DNA from: Pseudomonas parafulva
GTDB taxonomy: Bacteria > Pseudomonadota > Gammaproteobacteria > Pseudomonadales > Pseudomonadaceae
NCBI RefSeq assembly: GCF_002021815.1
Contig: NZ_CP019952.1
Coordinates: 3,131,001 to 3,195,000 of the forward strand
Direction of reading: 5' to 3'
Length of the DNA stretch: 64,000 bases
This document shows, piece after piece, positions 38,436 to 47,405 of the stretch (position 1 is its first letter; each line of letters starts with the position of its first letter). The position numbers and the translations under genes are program-made. The notes below the pieces were generated by a model that saw only the letters and a program-made list of their open reading frames with translations, was not told the DNA's origin and did no database searches.

Positions 38436-39652
38436 CACCGGCTCTCCGCCAACGACCCGTCGATCAAGGGCAACTCTACTCGTACGCAGGTGCCGCGCCC
38501 TACCTTCGAGCGCATCTGCACGCTGCCGTGGTGGGCCTTGACCACCGCCTTGACCACCGCCAGCCCGAGCCCCGTGCCGGTCGACTTGGTCGTCAGGAAT
38601 GGCTCGCCAATACGGGCGAGCAGATCAGGTGCAATGCCAGTGCCAGCGTCACTGATGCACAGGTGCAAGGTCTGCTGGCGCCGCCATAGGTGCACCTTGA
38701 GCCGCGCAGCGCCCTGGCTGGCCTGGGTGGCGTTTTCAATCAGGTTCAGCAGTGCACCCACCAGCGTGTCGCGGTTGCACAGCAGCTCACCCAGGCGACT
38801 GTCACACTGCCAGCGCACCGCGTGCCCCTGAACATGCGTCTGCGCGGCCTGCTGCAACGCCTGGAACAAGGCTTTAGGAGAAATCCGGTCCGTGAGGGGC
38901 AACTCGCCACGGGCGAACACCAGCATGTCGCGGACCTGTTGTTCCAGCTCGTGCAGTCGCTCCTTGAGGCTGCCAGCGAAGCGCTGCCGGGTCTGGGTGG
39001 TCAACGCCTGTTCAGGGTCGGCCAGGTGGCTGGCGTAGAGCATGGCGGCAGAGAGCGGCGTGCGGATCTGATGCGCCAGCGAGGCGACCATGCGCCCGAG
39101 TGAGGACAATCGCTCGTGGCGTGCCAGTTGGTCCTGCAGGCGACGAGTTTCCGTCAAGTCGTTGAGCAGCACCAACTGCCCCGGCTCGGCATCGAGCGAG
39201 CGGGTGGCGATGGAGAGGCGACGGCCGTCGCGCAGGGACACTTCATGGCCGTCGTCCAGGCGCGGGGCAAAACTGCGGGCAATGACTTCACGCCACAGCT
39301 GCCCGATCAATGGCTCGCCCAGCAGCTCACAGGCGGCCGGGTTGGCCTCGCGAACGCTACCCTGCCCGTCGATGACAATCACACCGCCGGGCAGCAAATC
39401 GAGCAAATGCTGCAAGCGGTTGGCCAGACGCTCTTTCTCGCTCAGCTCCTCGATGCGCTGGGCGCTGACCACCGCCAGCTCACCCTTGAGCTCACTGACC
39501 CGGGCTTCGAGCAGGCTGTAGGACTGGCTAAGCTGGCTGGAGACTTGGTCGAACAAAGCGAACGCCTGCTCGACACCCTGGCGGCTTTCCTGCTCGACCA
39601 GCGAATGCGCCTGGGGGGAAAGGGCTCGGGATACATGGGCGGCCTGGGGCAT
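38435..39652 (-). CDS. fleS: FleS, cytoplasmic sensor histidine kinase
   Basis: A 405-residue kinase with no membrane helix: N-terminal helical part, PAS domain (LLDLLPGGVIVIDGQGSVREANPAACELLG), HisKA with His in SLAHQIRTPLSAAM, and HATPase (N box LNLIENATQASQ; GTGIAPDLLARIGEPF; GTGLGLAVV). It phosphorylates FleR. Its own sigma-54 promoter lies 54-70 bases upstream. Confidence 0.95.
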   Translation of the reverse strand: MPQAAHVSRALSPQAHSLVEQESRQGVEQAFALFDQVSSQLSQSYSLLEARVSELKGELAVVSAQRIEELSEKERLANRLQHLLDLLPGGVIVIDGQGSVREANPAACELLGEPLIGQLWREVIARSFAPRLDDGHEVSLRDGRRLSIATRSLDAEPGQLVLLNDLTETRRLQDQLARHERLSSLGRMVASLAHQIRTPLSAAMLYASHLADPEQALTTQTRQRFAGSLKERLHELEQQVRDMLVFARGELPLTDRISPKALFQALQQAAQTHVQGHAVRWQCDSRLGELLCNRDTLVGALLNLIENATQASQGAARLKVHLWRRQQTLHLCISDAGTGIAPDLLARIGEPFLTTKSTGTGLGLAVVKAVVKAHHGSVQMRSKVGRGTCVRVELPLIDGSLAESR

Positions 39653-39705
39653 CGTGCTCTCTCGCGTGGCTGACCGTCATAAAAACGGTGTGGTGGCCAG
39701 TGCGT

Positions 39706-39722
39706 AGCAATACCCGTGCCGG
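39706..39722 (-). promoter_or_regulatory. Sigma-54 promoter of fleSR
   Basis: Minus-strand CCGGCACGGGTATTGCT has exact GG-N10-GC spacing and sits between fleQ and fleS, as expected for FleQ-driven fleSR. Confidence 0.8.
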
Positions 39723-39793
39723 AGATAAGGGCTTACAACATTTGCCGGAGGCTTCGCACTCCAGGCAAAGAATCTACCGCCTACCGACGACGA

Positions 39794-41269
39794 TCACTCC
39801 TCTGCCTGGTCTTCACCACCCTGCCGGCTCATCCCATACTTGCGCATTTTCTCGACCAGCGTGGTGCGGCGAATACGCAAGCGCTCGGCAGCGCGGGCAA
39901 CGATGCCGTTGGCGTCGTCCAGGGCTTGCTGGATCAGACCCTGTTCCAGGCTGCCCAGGTAGTCCTTCAGGTCCAGGCCTTCAGGCGGCAGCATGGCTGG
40001 GTTGCTGAAGTTGGGCGCGTGCCCGTTGATGGCGATGCGCTCTTCCAGGTCGTTACGCAGGGTATCGACCATCTGCTCGTCTTCGTCATCGATGTAGCGG
40101 AATTTCTTCGGCAGCTCCGATACACCGATCACGCCGTAGGGGTGCATGATGGCCATGCGCTCGACCAGGTTGGCCAGCTCGCGCACATTGCCCGGCCAGC
40201 CATGGCGGCACAGGGACATGATCGACGCCGAGTTGAAGCGAATGGAGCCGCGCTTTTCGTGCTCCATGCGCGAGATCAGCTCGTTCATCAGCAGCGGGAT
40301 GTCTTCGACGCGCTCGCGCAGTGGCGCCATCTCGATGGGGAAGACGTTAAGCCGGTAATACAGGTCTTCGCGGAAAGTGCCGGCCTCGATCATGTGCTCG
40401 AGGTTCTTGTGGGTCGCGGCAATGATGCGCACATCGATGCTCTGGGTCTTGTTGCTGCCCACGCGCTCGAACGTACGCTCTTGCAGCACGCGCAACAATT
40501 TGACCTGCATGGGCAGCGGCATGTCGCCGATTTCATCGAGGAACAGCGTGCCGCCATTGGCCAGCTCGAAGCGGCCAGCGCGGCTGGTGATGGCGCCGGT
40601 GAACGCGCCTTTTTCATGGCCAAACAGTTCGCTTTCCAGCAACTCGGCCGGGATCGCGCCACAGTTGACCGGCACGAACGGGGCTTCGCGGCGCTTGGAG
40701 TGGTAGTGCAGGTTGCGCGCCACCACCTCCTTGCCCGTGCCCGACTCACCCAGGATCAACACACTGGCATCGGTGTCGGCTACCTGCTGCATCATCTGGC
40801 GTACGTGCTGAATAGCGCGACTGGTGCCCACCAGGCTGCGGAACAGGTTCGGCTCGCGCTGACGACCGCGCTCACGCGCCTGGTCGTACATCTCGCGGTA
40901 AACCTGTGCGCGGTGCAGCGAATCGAGCAGTTGGCTGTAGCTGGGCGGCATTTCCAGGTTCGACAGCACGCGGCGGCGCAGCTCTTCAGGCAGCTCGCTT
41001 GAAGAAATATCACCTAAAAACAGAACAGGAAGGAACTCATCCCATGAAAGCACTGTCCTAAGGAGCCCGAGCAGTGTGCCCGGCGTGCTGACAGCGCCCA
41101 CGAGCACGCAGAGCACCTCGCGACTTGAAGCCAGGGGCTCGACCACCTGCTGCCACTCATGGCTGGCGCAGGACAGGTTTTCTTCGCCCAGGAAGTTGAG
41201 CACCACCGCCAGATCGCGGCGGCGGGTGCTGTCGTCATCGATCAGGAGAATCTTGGTTTCACGCCACAT
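39794..41269 (-). CDS. fleQ: FleQ, master flagellar regulator, c-di-GMP responsive
   Basis: A 491-residue sigma-54 activator. The receiver-like N domain (1 to about 135) lacks the usual phospho-Asp. The AAA+ domain has Walker [20 protein letters not shown] and [11 protein letters not shown]; the C-terminal HTH is [20 protein letters not shown]. In Pseudomonas it activates flagellar genes, represses biofilm genes, binds c-di-GMP and is restrained by FleN. Upstream is a 165-base gap; no sigma-54 motif was seen there. Confidence 0.97.
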   Translation of the reverse strand: MWRETKILLIDDDSTRRRDLAVVLNFLGEENLSCASHEWQQVVEPLASSREVLCVLVGAVSTPGTLLGLLRTVLSWDEFLPVLFLGDISSSELPEELRRRVLSNLEMPPSYSQLLDSLHRAQVYREMYDQARERGRQREPNLFRSLVGTSRAIQHVRQMMQQVADTDASVLILGESGTGKEVVARNLHYHSKRREAPFVPVNCGAIPAELLESELFGHEKGAFTGAITSRAGRFELANGGTLFLDEIGDMPLPMQVKLLRVLQERTFERVGSNKTQSIDVRIIAATHKNLEHMIEAGTFREDLYYRLNVFPIEMAPLRERVEDIPLLMNELISRMEHEKRGSIRFNSASIMSLCRHGWPGNVRELANLVERMAIMHPYGVIGVSELPKKFRYIDDEDEQMVDTLRNDLEERIAINGHAPNFSNPAMLPPEGLDLKDYLGSLEQGLIQQALDDANGIVARAAERLRIRRTTLVEKMRKYGMSRQGGEDQAEE

Positions 41270-41417
41270 GCAATAGCAACTTCCCTAGTCATATCGGCGC
41301 CCGAAGGCGTGCTCGACATCATTCCGACTGAATGGTCAGTGTTCGGACGTCTGGAATACGAGAACAGGCACTAGTTAAGTCAAAAAGGGTCGCACAGTCA
41401 AATTTATGGCGCCTTTC

Positions 41418-41444
41418 GTTCAGTTACAGGCATCTTAACTGAAC
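41418..41444 (-). terminator. Hairpin overlapping the fliT stop codon
   Basis: Perfect 9-bp stem GTTCAGTTA/TAACTGAAC with a 9-base loop, the first arm covering the fliT stop. No U-tract follows, so it may stabilise the message or weakly terminate ahead of fleQ. Confidence 0.4.
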
Positions 41445-41728
41445 AAATGATAAACCTTTGAAGCATTCTTCGCTTGGTTGATCTGCATCATCTCATCGGC
41501 AATCGCCTGACGTTCGCCGGTTGTCACCTCGATGAGGCTGCGGTAGACCTCCATCACCCCTTCGAGCTTCACGCGCAATAGCTCTTCATCGTAGGCATGC
41601 GCTTCGAGCACTTCGTCAATACACGTGCGACACGCCACATCCAGCCTGGCGATGGTATCCCAATCCCGTTCGCCCAAAGCGCCGAGCAGCGCATCACAGG
41701 TGTCGTCGAGCCGTTGCAGTGCAGTCAC
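41435..41728 (-). CDS. fliT: FliT-like flagellar chaperone
   Basis: A 97-residue helical protein (MTALQRLDDTCDALLGALGERDWDTIARLD) directly after fliS, in the usual fliD-fliS-fliT order; FliT proteins hold FliD before export. The start is GTG at 41728 with AAGGAG six bases upstream. Sequence similarity to enterobacterial FliT is weak, so the name rests on position and fold pattern. Confidence 0.8.
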   Translation of the reverse strand: MTALQRLDDTCDALLGALGERDWDTIARLDVACRTCIDEVLEAHAYDEELLRVKLEGVMEVYRSLIEVTTGERQAIADEMMQINQAKNASKVYHLFS

Positions 41729-41744
41729 GGTAAACTCCTTGCCG

Positions 41745-42146
41745 TCAATCGGCCGGCTGGATATCGGCGATGCCGTCCCAACCGCTCTTCACGGTGATCA
41801 TCAGCTGGGCGACTTCATCAATGATGCGAGCGTCGTTATCAACGTTGGCCTGCATCAGGCGGTTGGTCATGTACACGTAGAGCGCATCGAGGTTTTCGAC
41901 GTACTCAGGGTTCTCGCTTTTTTCTGGCAACAACCCATCGCGCAGGCCGATGATGATGTCGATTGCCTTGCCCAGCATGAGGCCTTTCTCGGCAATGTCC
42001 CCGCGCGCCATCGCGCCCTTGGCCTGGGCCATGCGATCGAGCGCCCCTTCCATCAGCATCTGCACCAGACGGTGTGGCGTGGCTTCGGAAATCTGGGCAT
42101 GGGAATTGACCTTCTGGTACTGACGAAGGGCTCTCATGGGGTTCAT
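41745..42146 (-). CDS. fliS: FliS, flagellin export chaperone
   Basis: A 133-residue helical protein (MNPMRALRQYQKVNSHAQISEATPHRLVQMLMEGAL) with the family pattern for binding the flagellin C terminus. The ATG at 42146 is chosen; the open frame upstream to 42230 covers the sigma-28 promoter. It is the first gene of a fliS-fliT unit. Confidence 0.94.
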   Translation of the reverse strand: MNPMRALRQYQKVNSHAQISEATPHRLVQMLMEGALDRMAQAKGAMARGDIAEKGLMLGKAIDIIIGLRDGLLPEKSENPEYVENLDALYVYMTNRLMQANVDNDARIIDEVAQLMITVKSGWDGIADIQPAD

Positions 42147-42190
42147 CGTGCGACCTCGTTGCGTGAAGCGTTGAAAGGTGGATACCTTCT

Positions 42191-42217
42191 TTATCGGGTC
42201 CGTTGCGCAAAACTTTA
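42191..42217 (-). promoter_or_regulatory. Sigma-28 (FliA) promoter of fliST
   Basis: Minus-strand TAAAGTTT, 11 bases, CCCGATAA: one mismatch from the FliA consensus TAAAGTTT-N11-GCCGATAA. It lies 45-71 bases before the fliS ATG. Confidence 0.75.
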
Positions 42218-42218
42218 A

Positions 42219-42267
42219 AACCCGCTGCATGAAAACCGTTTCCTAGAAGGCTCACATGCAACGGGTT
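42219..42267 (-). terminator. Terminator of fliD overlapping the fliS promoter
   Basis: A 13-bp stem (AACCCGTTGCATG at 42267-42255 with CATGCAGCGGGTT at 42231-42219, one G-T pair) and a 23-base loop, followed by TTAAAGTTTT. The U-rich tail is the -35 element of the fliS promoter. Confidence 0.6.
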
Positions 42268-42275
42268 GACGTCAC

Positions 42276-43658
42276 TCAGTCATCGCTCTTTTTATTGAGG
42301 GCGTTGAGGGTGCTAAGCACGGAGTTCTGCTGCTGCCGTAGCTGGGTCACCAGCGTATCCATGTTGTTGTACTTATCCTGCAGGCTCTTTTTCAACGCTT
42401 CCATCCGCGCATCGAGCGTGTCCTGCTCGGTCTTGAGCTTGTTCAGGCTTTCACTGAGCGTTTGGGAGCGCAATGCCAGTGTGCCTGTGGAGGCTTTGGC
42501 GAATGGCTCGGTCACCTTCTGTAGGCGCGCCAACAAGCCGTCCTTGCCGTTGAAAATGCTGGTCAGGTCAGCGGCGTTGGTGGTGGCAGCCTTGTCCCAC
42601 TTCTTGTCATCCAGGCTCAACGCACCGCCGTCTTGGGCGGAAGTGACGCCGAAGGCGGCAAGGGACTTCAACGTCCCGTTGCCGGCAACGGCATTGAGCT
42701 CTTCCTTGATCGACGCCATCAAGGCACGCATCGATGCATCGCCCGTCAAGGCAGCGGCCGTCATGCTACCGTCTGCGTTCTTGGTGACTTTGGTCTCGGC
42801 GTTTACCACCGTAAGCAAGGCGTTATAGGTATCGATGAATCCCTTGAGACCGGACTTCAGCGCTGTGCTACTGGTAGTCAGTGACAAAATGGTCGGCGTA
42901 TCGCCACCGCTCGCGTTTTTCGGAGAAACGCCTTGCAACTTGATGTTCAGACCGCTCACGGCATCTGTGATGTCGTTGGTCTTGGACTTCATGGCAATGC
43001 CATCGAGCGTGTACTCGGCATCCGCGGGTTCGTCGATCACGGTGTATCCGGTATCGATACCGGAATTGCCCGACAGCGTAATGTCGGACCCCTCGCCCAT
43101 CTTGTTCGAGGTGATGACCAGACGCGAACCGTTGGCGTCGGTCAGTACGTTGGCGCTCAGGCCTGCGACACCGAACTGGCTGTTGAGATTGTCCCTTACC
43201 TGCTGAAGCGTTGCTCCAGGAGGAATGCTCAGGTCGTGATTTTTTCCATTTTGCGTAATGGTCAGAGTAGTGGCGGTGGTGCCTGGGTTGACAACTGAAC
43301 CCGCTCCGCCTGAGTAGACCTTTGTGGAGACTTTCGACGCTGTAGCCAGCTTGCTCACGATCAGCGAGAAAGAGCCATTGGCAGCGCCGGCGCCCATAGT
43401 GACGGTGGCCACCTTTTCATCAGAAGACTTGAGACTCAGCCCACCGAAACTGTTGGTATCGGTCATGTTGGTCAGCGCGCCCCGGAAAGCATCCAGCGCA
43501 GCCTGAATCTTGCCGATCGAGGACAACGTGGTGGTTGCCTTCAGCGTCTGGGTGTTGATTTGCGACTGCTTGGGCGCTTTTTGCGCGGCAACCAGCGAAT
43601 CCACGATCGCCTGGGTGTCGATGCCCGAGCCAATCCCACTGACTGTTGTACCTGCCAT
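42276..43658 (-). CDS. fliD: FliD, flagellar filament cap
   Basis: A 460-residue protein with FliD_N (MAGTTVSGIGSGIDTQAIVDSLVAAQKAP) and FliD_C (SLTTSSTALKSGLKGFIDTYNALLTVVNAET...) domains and a coiled-coil C terminus. It caps the growing filament and mediates adhesion in related species. Two ATGs stand side by side; the second (43658) is seven bases after AGGAG. It follows flaG by 83 bases. Confidence 0.95.
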   Translation of the reverse strand: MAGTTVSGIGSGIDTQAIVDSLVAAQKAPKQSQINTQTLKATTTLSSIGKIQAALDAFRGALTNMTDTNSFGGLSLKSSDEKVATVTMGAGAANGSFSLIVSKLATASKVSTKVYSGGAGSVVNPGTTATTLTITQNGKNHDLSIPPGATLQQVRDNLNSQFGVAGLSANVLTDANGSRLVITSNKMGEGSDITLSGNSGIDTGYTVIDEPADAEYTLDGIAMKSKTNDITDAVSGLNIKLQGVSPKNASGGDTPTILSLTTSSTALKSGLKGFIDTYNALLTVVNAETKVTKNADGSMTAAALTGDASMRALMASIKEELNAVAGNGTLKSLAAFGVTSAQDGGALSLDDKKWDKAATTNAADLTSIFNGKDGLLARLQKVTEPFAKASTGTLALRSQTLSESLNKLKTEQDTLDARMEALKKSLQDKYNNMDTLVTQLRQQQNSVLSTLNALNKKSDD

Positions 43659-43723
43659 CATTGCTCTCCTTGAACGGTAGCTGCCGGATCCTTGGCGATT
43701 AAATCCTTGAAAGAGCCACCAAC

Positions 43724-43739
43724 AACAAAAATCATGCCA
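43724..43739 (-). promoter_or_regulatory. Possible sigma-54 promoter of fliD
   Basis: Minus-strand TGGCATGATTTTTGTT has a good -24 half and correct spacing, but GT instead of the nearly invariant GC at -12. It starts at the flaG stop, 66-81 bases before fliD. Confidence 0.45.
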
Positions 43740-43741
43740 GC

Positions 43742-44092
43742 CTACGCGCGGCCTTCAAACAGCAGGCTGCCGGCTTCGCTGAGGCTTTGCGCCAACTTGA
43801 GCGCTGTCTCGGAAGGCAACTGGCGGATGACTTCGCCCGAGTCGGTGGCGATAACCTTGACCACCACCTGCCCCGTCGAATCATCGATGGAAAAATCCAG
43901 CTGACGCTGGCTGGACTGTACGAATTCGCGAATATCACCGACAGCTTTTTCCAGGTCTTCGCGCGTGTGCGGCTGACCGTCAGGCGCGGCGGCTTCCTGC
44001 ACTTTGGCAGGGGTCTTGGCCTCCTTGTCCATGACAGAGGACGCAGGTACGACCGAAGGATACACCTGGTTCAGCTTGACACTGATGTCCAT
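43742..44092 (-). CDS. flaG: FlaG family protein
   Basis: A 116-residue protein with the FlaG domain in its C-terminal half (LDFSIDDSTGQVVVKVIATDSGEVIRQLPSE). FlaG proteins affect filament length; the mechanism is unclear. It lies between fliC and fliD with a terminator hairpin ahead of it, so part of its expression may come from read-through of fliC. Confidence 0.92.
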   Translation of the reverse strand: MDISVKLNQVYPSVVPASSVMDKEAKTPAKVQEAAAPDGQPHTREDLEKAVGDIREFVQSSQRQLDFSIDDSTGQVVVKVIATDSGEVIRQLPSETALKLAQSLSEAGSLLFEGRA

Positions 44093-44111
44093 GCTCCGAA
44101 CTCCTCATGTA

Positions 44112-44145
44112 TAAAACGGCAAAAGGGCACGTAAACGCGCCCTTT
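44112..44145 (-). terminator. Intrinsic terminator of fliC
   Basis: A 10-bp stem AAAGGGCGCG/CGTGCCCTTT (one G-T pair) with loop TTTA, followed by TGCCGTTTTAT. It starts 24 bases past the fliC stop. Confidence 0.8.
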
Positions 44146-44168
44146 CACCCTTTACTCAGGCGCCTGAA

Positions 44169-45590
44169 TTACTGGAGCAGTTTCAGAACCGAGGAAGGCA
44201 GCTGGTTGGCCTGGGACAGGATCGCAGTGGAAGCCTGTTGCAGGGTCTGCTGCTTGGTCAGCTCGGCAGTTTCCGAGGCGAAGTCCACGTCCTGAACGGT
44301 CGAGCGCGCAGCGGTGGAGTTCTTCTGGATGTTCTGCAGGTTGTCTACAGTGGTTTGCAGACGGTTCTGGGTAGCACCCAGGCCCGAACGCACGCTGTCG
44401 ATGGAGCCGATGGCCTTATCGATTACCGCCAGAGCGTTCTGGGCGTTGGTGGCGTCAGTCACGTCGGTTTGCGAGATGGTGGTCTTCTTTGAGGTCAGCG
44501 CAGTGCCGGTACCGAATACTTCTTCGGCCCCGGCGCCGCTCAGCGAGTAACCTTTGGCCGAGTCGAGGGAGACGGCACCGGTGGCGATCAAGCCATCGGC
44601 AATGGCCGCGCCAGTGGAGAATTTACCGTCGCCACCTTTGGTTGCAACTTCTACAGCAGCACCACCGGTTTGGGCGGTGAAGGTCACGTTCTCACCGGTG
44701 TCCGACTTGATGGACAGGCTGCCGCTGGTTTCATCAAAGTTGACGCTGATGCCGAGCTTGGCGGAGTTGGACTTCAGCTGGTCGGCCAGACCGGCAGTAT
44801 CGGTCACGCCTTTGATGTCCACTTTCTGGTCACCAACCTGCATGGTGAAGCTAACAGGCGTGGTGGTAGCGGCTGCTGAGTCTACTTTGAAGCTGACTTC
44901 TGTGCTTGCAGTAGCGCTCAAGCCACCGATCAAGCCATTGAGGCCTTTGGCGACTTCTTTAGCCGAGGCCTTGGCAGCAACGGTGTAGGTTTCGCTCTGG
45001 CCATTACCAGTCACGACGATGTCGCCGCCGGCCAGACCGTCGACCACAGGAGCCGAAGTCAGGCTCTTGATCTGCTGCGAACCAATGTTGTTGGCAGCAA
45101 CGTTGTCCAGCGACAGGTTGATGGTTTCGTTGGCGTTGGCGCCGACCTGGATGGCTTTGGTGCCGTAGGAACCGTCCAGCAGTTTCTGGCCACCGAAGGT
45201 GGTGGTCTGCGAGATACGGGTCAGTTCGGCGGTCAGTGCCTGATACTCGTCGTTGTTCGACTTACGGTCTTCGGCGCTCAGCGAGCCGGTGGACGAGGAC
45301 AGCGCCAGGGTGCGCATCTTTTGCAGGATGTCGGTCGAAGCCTGCATAGCACCTTCAGCGGTCTGCGCGATGGAGATGCCGTCGTTGGCGTTCTTGACAG
45401 CCTGGCCCAGGCCATTGATCTGGCTGGTCAGACGGTTGGAGATCTGCAGGCCGGCAGCGTCGTCTTTGGCGCTGTTGATACGCAGACCCGAGGACAGACG
45501 CTGCATCGAAGTGGCCTGAGCGTTGCTGGCCTTGTTCAGGTTGACTTGGGTAGTAACCGAAGCAATGTTGGTGTTTACAGTTAAAGCCAT
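44169..45590 (-). CDS. fliC: FliC, flagellin
   Basis: A 473-residue flagellin with conserved N ([40 protein letters not shown]) and C ([20 protein letters not shown]; ends SVLKLLQ) coiled-coil regions and a variable Gly/Ala/Thr/Ser-rich middle (about 170-375), the surface-exposed part where glycosylation would occur. The ATG at 45590 follows GAGGA; the long upstream frame crosses the promoter and is rejected. It is transcribed alone from a sigma-28 promoter. Confidence 0.97.
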   Translation of the reverse strand: MALTVNTNIASVTTQVNLNKASNAQATSMQRLSSGLRINSAKDDAAGLQISNRLTSQINGLGQAVKNANDGISIAQTAEGAMQASTDILQKMRTLALSSSTGSLSAEDRKSNNDEYQALTAELTRISQTTTFGGQKLLDGSYGTKAIQVGANANETINLSLDNVAANNIGSQQIKSLTSAPVVDGLAGGDIVVTGNGQSETYTVAAKASAKEVAKGLNGLIGGLSATASTEVSFKVDSAAATTTPVSFTMQVGDQKVDIKGVTDTAGLADQLKSNSAKLGISVNFDETSGSLSIKSDTGENVTFTAQTGGAAVEVATKGGDGKFSTGAAIADGLIATGAVSLDSAKGYSLSGAGAEEVFGTGTALTSKKTTISQTDVTDATNAQNALAVIDKAIGSIDSVRSGLGATQNRLQTTVDNLQNIQKNSTAARSTVQDVDFASETAELTKQQTLQQASTAILSQANQLPSSVLKLLQ

Positions 45591-45669
45591 GACGAAATCC
45601 TCGTTGTATGGGTGCTGCGGCTTCCGGCCTTGGCAACCGCCGGATTGGCCTAGAGAACCTTCGTAATGG

Positions 45670-45697
45670 TTATCGTCGGATAGCCCGGTTGCTTGAG
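45670..45697 (-). promoter_or_regulatory. Sigma-28 (FliA) promoter of fliC
   Basis: Minus-strand TCAA, 15 bases, GACGATAA, 80-107 bases before the fliC ATG, one mismatch from GCCGATAA in the -10. An A/T tract (TTTTTTTTTAAAAAAA) just upstream could work as an UP element. Confidence 0.8.
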
Positions 45698-45900
45698 GGG
45701 TTTTTTTAAAAAAAAATGCTGGCATGCGGCCAGCCCTGGAAAATCAAGGGGTTAAGCGCGGAATTTTGGCGTCAAAAAGCGGATTAGGTGGGTGATGGGG
45801 GGGATGGGGCTGTCTTGGAGTTGATGAATGCCGTGGCGAACGAGAGGCCGAACGGGAATGGGGCGGAGGTTTCAGGCGTGCAGCTTCGCGTCAGGAGTTG

Positions 45901-46030
45901 TTGGGGCCGCTGCGCGGCCCATCGCGGCGCAAGGCCGCTCCCATCAGGGTCTGCGATAGTCTCAACTCAGGCGTCACACAATTCGTGTGGGAGCGGCCTT
46001 GCGCCGCGATGGGCTGCGCAGCAGCCCCTA
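45901..46030. repeat. Inverted pair of REP elements (BIME-like)
   Basis: The unit at about 45901-45942 (GGGGCCGCTGCGCGGCCCAT, then CGCGGCGCAAGGCCGCTCCC) has an inverted copy at about 45987-46030. They are the same family as the pair near 30.9 kb. It lies downstream of the fabH-like gene. Confidence 0.85.
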
Positions 46031-46107
46031 AGATTCCAGCTTCGCCGCTTATGTTGGCACCGGCCGCGTTGGTCCGCAGGGCGATCCTGAAATTTGGTCT
46101 AAACCCA

Positions 46108-47037
46108 TCAATCCCGATAAAGAATCGCCGAAGCCCAGGACAGCCCCACCCCAAACCCGCTCACAGCCACCCGCTTCCAGCTGCCGTCGAGCATGTGCTT
46201 TTGCAGCAGCAACGGCACGCTGGACGACACGGTATTGCCCGTCTCGAGCATGTCTTTCACGAATTTCTCCGGATGATGCTCCTCGAACCGCCGAGCTACC
46301 GCATCGACGATCGCCGCACTGCCCTGGTGGATGCAGAACGCATCGATGTCCGACGACTGCAGGCCACTGGCATCGAGCAGCTCGTGCAAATGCGCTGGCA
46401 CCTTGACCAGAGCAAAATTGAACACCTGCCGGCCATTCATGAAGAACGTACCATCGGATACCTTCAGGTGCTCGGCACCCGAACCGTCAGTGCCAAAACG
46501 CGCCTCGCCCAGCTTCCAGACTGCGCCATCGGCCATCCAGGTGGCCGTGGCCGCGTCGCCGAACAGCATGGTGGTATTGCGGTCTTCCGGGTCGACGATC
46601 TTCGAATACGGGTCGGCGGTGATCAGCAGCCCGTTCTTCAGGCCCGCCGCCTCCATGAAGCCCTTGATCGCATACAGCCCATACACATACCCCGAGCAGC
46701 CCAGGGAGATGTCGAACGCTGCCACGCGGGTAGACAGCCCGAGCTTGCTCTGGACGATGGCGGCCGTGTGCGGCAGGCCTTCTTCATCGCCATTTTGGGT
46801 CACCACGATCAACGCGTCGATCGACTGCGGATCGAGGTCGGGGTTGTTGGCGAACAGTGCCCGGGCGGCCTCCACGCACAGGTCGGAGGTTTCCTGCTCC
46901 GGGGCCTTGCGTGGCAGGAAGGACGCACCAATCTTGCCGAACATGAACTCTTCGTCCTTGCCGAACTTCGCACCCTGGACGTAGTTGTCCAGGCCAGCGG
47001 TGGGCACGTAACTCGCGATACTCTTGATGCCAATCAT
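46108..47037 (-). CDS. FabH-like 3-oxoacyl-ACP synthase III beside flagellin
   Basis: A 309-residue thiolase-fold protein. Catalytic triad Cys in ISLGCSGYVYG, His in CIHQGSAA and Asn in ETGNTVSSS are all present. In P. syringae a homologous gene sits in the flagellin-glycosylation island and is linked to making the acyl group of the glycan; that role is inferred here. The ATG at 47037 (MIGIKSIASYVPTAGLDN) is preferred over a 64-codon upstream extension. No glycosyltransferase gene is next to it. Confidence 0.88.
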   Translation of the reverse strand: MIGIKSIASYVPTAGLDNYVQGAKFGKDEEFMFGKIGASFLPRKAPEQETSDLCVEAARALFANNPDLDPQSIDALIVVTQNGDEEGLPHTAAIVQSKLGLSTRVAAFDISLGCSGYVYGLYAIKGFMEAAGLKNGLLITADPYSKIVDPEDRNTTMLFGDAATATWMADGAVWKLGEARFGTDGSGAEHLKVSDGTFFMNGRQVFNFALVKVPAHLHELLDASGLQSSDIDAFCIHQGSAAIVDAVARRFEEHHPEKFVKDMLETGNTVSSSVPLLLQKHMLDGSWKRVAVSGFGVGLSWASAILYRD

Positions 47038-47405
47038 TCTGGCTTCCCAATGAAAACAGCCAAAGACCACCACTCGATCGATTGAGGGCGCCAAAAACCG
47101 GAGCGTCACCGCCTGGGGAGGGGATAAAGCAGAGCCTGCCTGCGCACCGGTAACAAAATGCTGCAACAGCTGCTGCATAGAATACAGGGAAGATGACCGT
47201 TTTGACTCATTGGTCACATTGAAATGCAACGAAAGTCAGGGACAGGCGGCCAGCACGTCCCATATCAGGACATGGCCAATGGGTCATGTGGGCGGACACG
47301 GCGCACTCACTAAAAGCGCTGGGAACGCTTGGCCATAAGTGCTACGACACGGTTGAGCGCGCCCCAGCAGGACCCTCATGCCCTGCTGGTGATGCGCTCG
47401 TCAGC
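47038..47405. other. 368-base gap between flgL and fabH-like gene
   Basis: No gene is seen. A hairpin CCAGCAGG/CCTGCTGG at 47364-47389 could end the flgL message but lacks a U-tract. The promoter of the fabH-like gene should be here; I recognise no sigma-54 or sigma-28 motif. The fabH frame stays open to 47229. Confidence 0.5.

Larger units (their letters stand above)
45591..46107. other. 517-base gap between fabH-like gene and fliC
   Basis: No gene is seen. It holds the fliC promoter and leader, an A/T block at about 45701-45717, and an inverted REP pair nearer the fabH-like gene; each is listed separately. Confidence 0.7.

Noticed and set aside
41270..41434. Sigma-54 motif before fleQ
   Set aside because: No GG-N10-GC with flanking consensus was found; fleQ is expected to use the housekeeping sigma factor.
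47037..47229. Longer N terminus for the fabH-like protein
   Set aside because: Residues before MIGIKSIASY do not fit the family start, whereas the ATG at 47037 has a GGGAAG upstream.
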